Source of the DNA: DYTO01 sp040757795
Lineage (GTDB): Archaea > Hadarchaeota > Hadarchaeia > Hadarchaeales > Hadarchaeaceae
Reading direction: 5' to 3'
Assembly: GCA_040757795.1 (NCBI GenBank)
Contig: JBFLWG010000011.1
Span: 1-26,657, forward strand
DNA length: 26,657 bases
The position numbers and the translations under genes were made by a program. Positions 22,038 to 26,657 of this stretch are shown here, piece after piece. Within the stretch, counting starts at the first letter, position 1; each line of letters begins with the position of its first letter. The notes under the pieces were generated by a model. That model was not told the origin of the DNA. It made no database searches and was given only the letters and a program-made list of their open reading frames with translations.

Positions 22038-23090
22038 CTACATGACCATTGCCATTACTGCCTTCTGAGCGTGCAGCCTGTTCTCTGCCTCTTCAAAGTA
22101 CAGAGAACGGGTGTATTTGTCAAGGACCTCGTCTGTCACTTCCTGCCCTCTGTCGGCCGGCCCGCAGTGCATGTAGAATGCTTTTTTAGTCTTGTCGAGC
22201 AGCTCGTTCGTGCATATCCAGTCCTTGAACTTCGCTTGGTAATTTGACGCCCCGTCCTTGTCGACTACCTTGTTGTATGGCGGCACGAACTGCTTCGGCG
22301 ACCATGCCTTCGGGTAGACGAAGTCGGCCCCTTCAAAGGCTTCCTTCATGTCGTACGAAACCTCAAAGCTTCCGCCGTAGCGGTTGGCGTTCTCCTTGGC
22401 TGCCTTGATAACACTGTCCTCAAGCTCGAAGCCTTTCGGGTGCGCCAGAACAACGTTCATGCCGAACTGGGTGGTCACCAAGACCTCGCTCTGCGGCACT
22501 GCCAGCGGCTTCAGCCCTCCGGAGTAGGCGTATGAAACGACGAACTTCTTTCCCTGAAGATTCGGCTCGAAGTTCCTCGCCGCTTGGATGTCGGCCATAG
22601 CCTGGAAGGGGTGGTAGAGGTCGTCCTCCATGTTCAGCACCGGGATGTCAGCCCACTTTGCGAACTCCTCGATTACCCTGTGCCCGCGACCTATCGTCCA
22701 CTTTGCAGCGTCGCCGTAGATCCTTATCGCGATGGCTTCCCCGTAGCGGGTGAGCACCCTGGCGACGTCTGAGATGGCTTCGGTTGCATACGGCACCATG
22801 TCCTCTGGAAGAGTCGGAGTATACAGGTCTGAGGGGCTGAGGAAATGCGCGTGCCCTCCCAGCTGGTAAACCCCTGCTTCAAAGGAGTTCCTAGTCCTGA
22901 GCGAGCGGTTGTAGAATATCATGAATAGAGTCCGCCCGGGCAGGTAATGGGTCTGCTCCTTTTTCCTGAATTTTGTTCTGAGGTCGTCTGCAGCATCTAG
23001 AATCCTCCTGAGCTCGTCCTGCGTGAAATCCTGGGTGTTAAGGAAGTCCTTTCCTTTCATAGACCCGACGTACTTTGGCGTTCCTAACAT
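22038..23090 (-). CDS. Knotted carbamoyltransferase (N-acylornithine transcarbamylase/YgeW-like)
   Basis: A member of the aspartate/ornithine carbamoyltransferase superfamily, 350 residues. DFLNTQDFTQDELRRILDAA and RSLRTRNSFEAGVYQLGGHA resemble N-acetyl-ornithine transcarbamylase. The second half, LKPLAVPQSEVLVTTQFGMN, VVLAHPKGFELEDSVIKAAK and EAFEGADFVYPKAWSPKQF, resembles YgeW. The carbamoyl-phosphate loop is SLRTR (STRTR in OTCase, SMRTR in AOTCase), HPxQ is HPFQ, and HCLP is HCGP. The C-terminal EAENRLHAQKAVMAMVM is complete. The ATG at 23090 has GGAGGT 6 nt upstream. The substrate is uncertain: ornithine, N-acyl-ornithine or another amine. No other arginine-pathway gene is adjacent. Confidence 0.85.
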   Translation of the reverse strand: MLGTPKYVGSMKGKDFLNTQDFTQDELRRILDAADDLRTKFRKKEQTHYLPGRTLFMIFYNRSLRTRNSFEAGVYQLGGHAHFLSPSDLYTPTLPEDMVPYATEAISDVARVLTRYGEAIAIRIYGDAAKWTIGRGHRVIEEFAKWADIPVLNMEDDLYHPFQAMADIQAARNFEPNLQGKKFVVSYAYSGGLKPLAVPQSEVLVTTQFGMNVVLAHPKGFELEDSVIKAAKENANRYGGSFEVSYDMKEAFEGADFVYPKAWSPKQFVPPYNKVVDKDGASNYQAKFKDWICTNELLDKTKKAFYMHCGPADRGQEVTDEVLDKYTRSLYFEEAENRLHAQKAVMAMVM

Positions 23091-23121
23091 TTGTTTACCT
23101 CCTTGATTGGGTTCCTCCCGG

Positions 23122-23177
23122 CAATTTAAATGTTTTCGAAACACCGCGGCTGTCGGAAAACAGCGATTTTTATAAAG
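23122..23177. promoter_or_regulatory. Divergent transcarbamylase/purC promoter region
   Basis: CATTTAAATTG on the - strand (23122-23132) lies about 35 nt before the transcarbamylase ATG, whose leader then carries a strong GGAGGT. TTTTTATAAAG on the + strand (23167-23177) lies 34 nt before the purC ATG. Both fit archaeal TATA boxes. Confidence 0.55.
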
Positions 23178-23210
23178 ATAAAAACCCTCGGCGCAATTTA
23201 GATTGAAGAC

Positions 23211-23891
23211 ATGAAAGTGATTTATGACGGGAAGACAAACACGATTGTCGAGCAGGGAAAAAAGCTGCTGCTCAGGTTCAAAGACACTCTGTTGGGTGAT
23301 GAGCAGAAAAGGGTCGACCCAGGGGGGGATGTGGTGGTTGGGCGGGTGCCTGGAAAAGGCATCGCTTCCGCGGCTTCAGCGGCGCGATTTTTTGAGGTGC
23401 TAAAACGCGCTCGTGTCCCGACACACTACATCCGGCAGCACTCACAAAACGAGCTTGAGATTCGACTGGCTGAGCCGATAAGGCTGGAGGTGATATACAG
23501 AGCCCTAGCTTACGGCAGCTTTCTGAGAAGGTACAGGGGGCGCGTTCAACAGTTTTCTAAGCTTGATGTTGTCGAGTTCAACATGAAAGATGACATCCTT
23601 CACGACCCCCTCATAAACGAAGATGTGATAATCAGGCTGAAGATCGCCAGCCCAAACGAAATCAGACAGATTAAGCAGTTCGCGCGAAAAATTTACAAAA
23701 ATGTTTCAAAAGACCTTGAGCGGCATGGGCTGACGCTGGTTGACATGAAGCTTGAGTTCGGGAGAATTCAGAAGAAACTTGTGATGATAGACTCGCTGAG
23801 CGGTGACACCATGAGAGTGATGGACCCAAAAAGCGGGAAGATACTGAGCCAGCTTGAACTTGCGGAGGAGCTGGCCAAGCCTCCTGGTTAG
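23211..23891 (+). CDS. purC: SAICAR synthetase-like protein (PurC)
   Basis: Purine synthesis step joining CAIR and aspartate with ATP. The 226-residue length and many signatures fit: MKVIYDGKTNTIVEQGKKLL, LLRFKDTLLGDEQKR, RVPTHYI, the KDDILHDPLINEDVI stretch and LVDMKLEFGRIQKKLVMID. It is a divergent member. The loop normally GKGxxNNxIS is GKGIASAASA, the sugar-phosphate region VxxRNxAxGS is IYRALAYGS, and the usual DEISPD is DSLSGD. The ATG has no strong Shine-Dalgarno and a TATA-like box 34 nt upstream, suggesting a short leader. It is followed by tatD after 26 nt, and no other purine gene is nearby. Confidence 0.85.
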   Translation: MKVIYDGKTNTIVEQGKKLLLRFKDTLLGDEQKRVDPGGDVVVGRVPGKGIASAASAARFFEVLKRARVPTHYIRQHSQNELEIRLAEPIRLEVIYRALAYGSFLRRYRGRVQQFSKLDVVEFNMKDDILHDPLINEDVIIRLKIASPNEIRQIKQFARKIYKNVSKDLERHGLTLVDMKLEFGRIQKKLVMIDSLSGDTMRVMDPKSGKILSQLELAEELAKPPG

Positions 23892-23917
23892 GCCAAGCGA
23901 ACCGATTTGGTGCTATT

Positions 23918-24679
23918 TTGACCGAAAAAACAGTCCTGCCGCGCTTAGTGGATGCCCATGCCCACTTGGAGGATATACCTAACATCGACGAAGAAATCGC
24001 ACGGGCAGGGGAGGCGGGAGTCATCGCGATTGTCGCGGTAGGCATGGATGAAAAGTCGAACGAAGCCGCGCTTGAAATATCCTGCCGGCATCAAGGGCTC
24101 GTCTTTCCCGCCCTCGGCCTGCATCCGTGGAACCTCCAGGAAGATTTTGCGCCTGTGCTAGAGTCCATGGAGAGAAAAATCGACGGTTGCGTCGCCGTGG
24201 GCGAGGTCGGCCTTGATTTCAAGATGCAAAAGCCGAAGGAGTTGCAGGTTGCGGCTTTCAGAGGGGTGCTGGAACTCGCGAAAAAACATGGAAAGCCGGT
24301 GATTGTGCACTCGCGCTGGGCTTGGAGTGAAGCATTTGATATTGTGAAGGAGGTTGGCGTCGGGAGAGTGATATTCCACTGGTACAGCGGCCCGATGGAT
24401 ATCCTTCGCGAAATCCTTGATCTGGGCCACCTTGTATCCGCGACCCCTGCTGTTGAGTACAGCGAGTACCACAGACCGGTCGTGGCCGAGGTGCCTCTTT
24501 CCCAGCTTGTGCTAGAAACAGACTCCCCGGTGGTCTACAGGGGAAGGCCTTCGAGGCCAGCCGATGTTGCAGGAGTCTTGAGGGCGGTCGCCAAACTCAA
24601 GGGAGAAAGCGAGGAGAGGGTTGCTGAAGCGACCACGGAGAACGCTGCGAAGCTGTTCAACTTTGAAAAGTTTCAATGA
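23918..24679 (+). CDS. TatD-family metal-dependent hydrolase
   Basis: An amidohydrolase-fold protein, usually a divalent-metal DNase/exonuclease. Metal ligands are visible in order: HxH in LVDAHAHLED (His14, His16), Glu in VAVGEVGLDF, His in KPVIVHSRWAW, His in RVIFHWYSG and Asp in LVLETDSPV, ending with the family's ENAAKLFNF. Its N-terminus requires a start at or near 23918, a TTG with GGTG 5 nt upstream, since the first ATG (codon 42) would remove the HxH. It follows purC after 26 nt and overlaps the convergent hypothetical gene by 7 nt. The substrate is not determined. Confidence 0.87.
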   Translation: MTEKTVLPRLVDAHAHLEDIPNIDEEIARAGEAGVIAIVAVGMDEKSNEAALEISCRHQGLVFPALGLHPWNLQEDFAPVLESMERKIDGCVAVGEVGLDFKMQKPKELQVAAFRGVLELAKKHGKPVIVHSRWAWSEAFDIVKEVGVGRVIFHWYSGPMDILREILDLGHLVSATPAVEYSEYHRPVVAEVPLSQLVLETDSPVVYRGRPSRPADVAGVLRAVAKLKGESEERVAEATTENAAKLFNFEKFQ

Positions 24680-25575
24680 GTTTTGTGAGCGGCTTCTGAG
24701 TAGGTACGGGAGGTGTACTTTAACACTACAACGACAAGCACCACAACAACGACCACCATTGCAACAATCACCACCACCAATGGCGGGACCCCTGCGAAAG
24801 GAAGGGTGGGCAGCGTCATCACAATCTCGTCGCCGGAGATTGACGCCCCAGCCGATCCAGGTGGCCCAACAATTGTCGCGGTGGGATCTATCGTCACGCC
24901 GACGCCGTAGCCTGGCAGATTAACCTGGTAAAGGAGAGTGCATGTGAGCACCATCCTGCCGTTCTCGTCACGCTTTTGCCACTGCTCCAGGGGGTATTCA
25001 AAGCCTGAAAGGTCGAGAAACGTGCTTCCTGTGTCTATCAGCCTGCCCCGGACGAGCTTCGAACCAAACAGCTTGAATCCCCTCCACTTCAAGTTTATCT
25101 TCCTTTTGCCATCCGAGGTGTTCGTGAAGACGTTGACACCGCTAATGTCAAACCCAACATTTGTGTTCACGGTTATGATGTAGTTCTCCCTCTTGGAGTC
25201 GAAGGTGATACTCAAATTATCGACGTCGGCGTTTGCGACGTAATCCCTTATCCTTGTCTCGGCCACATCCTCAATCGCCTCTTCAAAGTCGGCCCTGTAG
25301 TTCTCCCAAACGTCTTCCACGAGTTCAAATGTAGAATCCAGGTTGTCGAGAACTTGGTCGATGGATGGTATGAGCGAGCCGGGGGCCCCAAAGTTTTCAA
25401 ATAATTCCCTCACGTAATTGTAAATCGTTTGGAGGTCGAGCGTCACGACAACGTCTACGTTGATGTGGATGTTGTTCCCGCTGATTGTGGCGTTGAAAGT
25501 CAACCCATCGGCGGCAGGGACCGCAATCATTGCCGCCAGCAGCACCATAACCACGCCAAGAGACGTCTTTTTCAA
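24673..25575 (-). CDS. Secreted, C-terminally membrane-anchored hypothetical protein
   Basis: I do not recognise this 300-residue protein. It has a clear signal peptide (KKTSLGVVMVLLAAMIAVPA, cleavage probably near residue 23) and a long exported region without cysteines. An acidic, probably helical part lies at about residues 55-115, and strand-rich sequence follows. A valine-dominated transmembrane segment at about 262-286 is followed by a short basic cytoplasmic end (KYTSRTYSEAAHKTH). This topology is that of a surface-anchored protein. The start is a TTG at 25575, chosen because it gives a basic n-region; GGT is only weakly placed. A TATA-like ACTTTAAAATT lies about 30 nt upstream. Confidence 0.75.
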   Translation of the reverse strand: MKKTSLGVVMVLLAAMIAVPAADGLTFNATISGNNIHINVDVVVTLDLQTIYNYVRELFENFGAPGSLIPSIDQVLDNLDSTFELVEDVWENYRADFEEAIEDVAETRIRDYVANADVDNLSITFDSKRENYIITVNTNVGFDISGVNVFTNTSDGKRKINLKWRGFKLFGSKLVRGRLIDTGSTFLDLSGFEYPLEQWQKRDENGRMVLTCTLLYQVNLPGYGVGVTIDPTATIVGPPGSAGASISGDEIVMTLPTLPFAGVPPLVVVIVAMVVVVVVLVVVVLKYTSRTYSEAAHKTH

Positions 25576-25603
25576 GCGATTACCAACACAACATGACGTT
25601 TGG

Positions 25604-25656
25604 AATTTTAAAGTATTCGGTGGCCATTTTCGGCGCCTCCCGCGGTGATTTTAAGC
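25604..25656. promoter_or_regulatory. Divergent promoter region, hypothetical/dehydrogenase
   Basis: The 108-nt gap has ACTTTAAAATT on the - strand (25604-25614) for the secreted hypothetical gene. GATTTTAAGC on the + strand (25647-25656) lies about 30 nt before the dehydrogenase ATG. I see nothing else in the gap. Confidence 0.45.
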
Positions 25657-25683
25657 GCAGCCCCCCAGATGTGATGGACGACT

Positions 25684-26657
25684 ATGATGGTCACCTTCGA
25701 AAAGGAAAAGGATGTAATCCACGCCCTGCTCAGAAAGCTGGATGCCACCGAGGATGAAGCGAACACCACGGCAGAGGTCCTGGCAGAGGCGGACGTCAGA
25801 GGGCTGGCTTCCCATGGGATACTAAGGCTTCCTTACATTCTCAGGGCGATCAAGCGCGGCACAATTCTGGTAAAAGCCAATGTCGTCGTTTCGAAGGATT
25901 CCCCGGCGACAGCTCTAGTGGACGGCGGACATGGATTGGGGCACTTCGTCACGAAAAAAGCGATGGAAATTGCGATAAAAAAGGCGAAGAAGCACGGCGT
26001 GGCCGCGGTGGGGGTCATGAACTCCAACCACTTCGGGATTGCCGGATACTACGCTGAGATGGCAATGAAGGAGGGGTTAGTGGGCATCGTGACGACCACG
26101 ACTGACGCTCTAGTCCACCCGTGGGGCGGTGTCGAGCCGCTTCTGGGGACGAACGCGCTTGCGATTGGATTTCCCACAGACCCACCCGTGTTGCTGGACA
26201 TGGCGATGAGCATAGCCGCGCGGGGGAAGCTGGTGGACGCCATGAAGACGGGACAGAAAATCCCTGAAAGCTGGGCGATAGACCCAGAGGGAAGGCCGAC
26301 CACCGACCCGGACCAAGGGTTGAAGGGGGCGCTGAGCCCGTTCGGCGGTCCCAAAGGCTACGCGCTGGCGTTCGCAATGGAGCTGCTCGCGGGGCCGTTA
26401 GTGAATGCCGGTGTTGGGAAGGGGGTGGACGGCACGCTGGAGCCTGTGAGCGGCTTCAGCACAAAGGGGGACTTTATGATAGTGGTGGATCCTGCGGCGT
26501 TCGTCTCGCCTGAGGAGTTCCGGACCAGAGTAAAGGATTACATTGATGAAATCAAGGCATCTAAGAAAGCGCCAGGTGTGAAGGAAATTCTTGTACCTGG
26601 CGAGCCTGAGCTCAAGGCCCGCGAGAGGCGCCTCAAAGAGGGTTACGCAATCGCGGA
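25684..26657 (+). CDS. Malate/L-lactate (sulfolactate) dehydrogenase family protein, partial
   Basis: An NAD(P)-dependent oxidoreductase of the LDH2/MDHG2 family, open to the window edge, with about 324 codons seen and the C-terminus missing. Signatures are ADVRGLASHGILRLPYILRA (the catalytic His of SHG), VDGGHGLGHFVTKKAME, GVMNSNHFGIAGYYAEMA (substrate and cofactor contact), LGTNALAIGFPTDPP, LLDMAMSIAARGKL and LSPFGGPKGYALAFAMELLA. Two adjacent ATGs (25684 and 25687) start the frame, preceded by GTGATGG. Family members oxidise malate, lactate, sulfolactate or ureidoglycolate, and the sequence alone does not decide among them. Confidence 0.9.
   Translation, partial: MMVTFEKEKDVIHALLRKLDATEDEANTTAEVLAEADVRGLASHGILRLPYILRAIKRGTILVKANVVVSKDSPATALVDGGHGLGHFVTKKAMEIAIKKAKKHGVAAVGVMNSNHFGIAGYYAEMAMKEGLVGIVTTTTDALVHPWGGVEPLLGTNALAIGFPTDPPVLLDMAMSIAARGKLVDAMKTGQKIPESWAIDPEGRPTTDPDQGLKGALSPFGGPKGYALAFAMELLAGPLVNAGVGKGVDGTLEPVSGFSTKGDFMIVVDPAAFVSPEEFRTRVKDYIDEIKASKKAPGVKEILVPGEPELKARERRLKEGYAIA

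Noticed and set aside
24715..24790. Short-period repeat resembling a satellite or CRISPR-like array
   Set aside because: The repetition comes from valine codons of the membrane anchor on the - strand; there are no spaced direct repeats of fixed length.
1..26657. tRNA, rRNA, CRISPR arrays, insertion sequences, toxin-antitoxin or defence genes
   Set aside because: I saw no cloverleaf, no repeat array, no transposase and no nuclease/immunity pair. The gaps are too short to hold unannotated genes; the longest is 120 nt.

Overview
The window is archaeal chromosomal DNA. It carries archaeal and eukaryotic-type ribosomal proteins (eS4, eL18, eL19, eL32), RNA polymerase subunit N, initiation factor aIF1 (SUI1), the RNase P subunit Rnp1/Pop4, and an archaeal SecY. 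The sequence is fairly GC-rich, genes are packed tightly with many ATGA and TGATG overlaps, and many starts have GGAGGTG-like Shine-Dalgarno sites. Operon heads show TATA-like boxes about 25-35 nt before the start codon. Gene order (uL22-uS3-uL29-aIF1-Rnp1-uS17) resembles euryarchaeal and deep-branching relatives; I cannot assign a lineage.

Layout: (1) 1-900 is a more AT-rich, + strand stub with one membrane-anchored hypothetical protein and a decayed fragment of an Ig-like surface domain. (2) 919-16178, - strand, is one long translation superoperon read right to left: rtcB, a SPOUT RNA methyltransferase, then L3-L4-L23-L2-S19-L22-S3-L29-aIF1-Rnp1-S17-L14-L24-S4e-L5-S14-S8-L6-L32e-L19e-L18-S5-L30-L15-secY. 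S14 is only 48 codons long. (3) 16233-18590 holds aroA and ilvC, divergent from a shared 81-nt promoter region. (4) 18600-20570, - strand, is a second ribosomal/RNAP operon, L18e-L13-S9-rpoN, ending in a secreted PEBP-family protein. (5) 20651-26657 holds glnA, an N-acylornithine-transcarbamylase/YgeW-like gene, purC-tatD, a secreted membrane-anchored hypothetical protein, and a malate/lactate-type dehydrogenase cut by the window end.

The genes of the large operon together supply ribosome assembly, 5S rRNA binding, start-codon selection (aIF1), tRNA maturation (RtcB, Rnp1) and protein export (SecY). The flanking genes are amino-acid, nitrogen and purine metabolism.

The most interesting observation is the aIF1 gene. 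No ATG, GTG or TTG is available to start the full-length protein. A near-perfect Shine-Dalgarno lies 8 nt before an in-frame CTG, 3 nt after the UAA of uL29 and in the same frame. Starting there restores the N-terminal CxxC...CxC zinc knuckle. Because aIF1 itself discriminates against poor start codons, this looks like a possible autoregulatory start, analogous to bacterial infC (AUU) and eukaryotic eIF1 (poor context). That role is inference. A second point of interest is a carbamoyltransferase with mixed AOTCase and YgeW features and changed active-site motifs.
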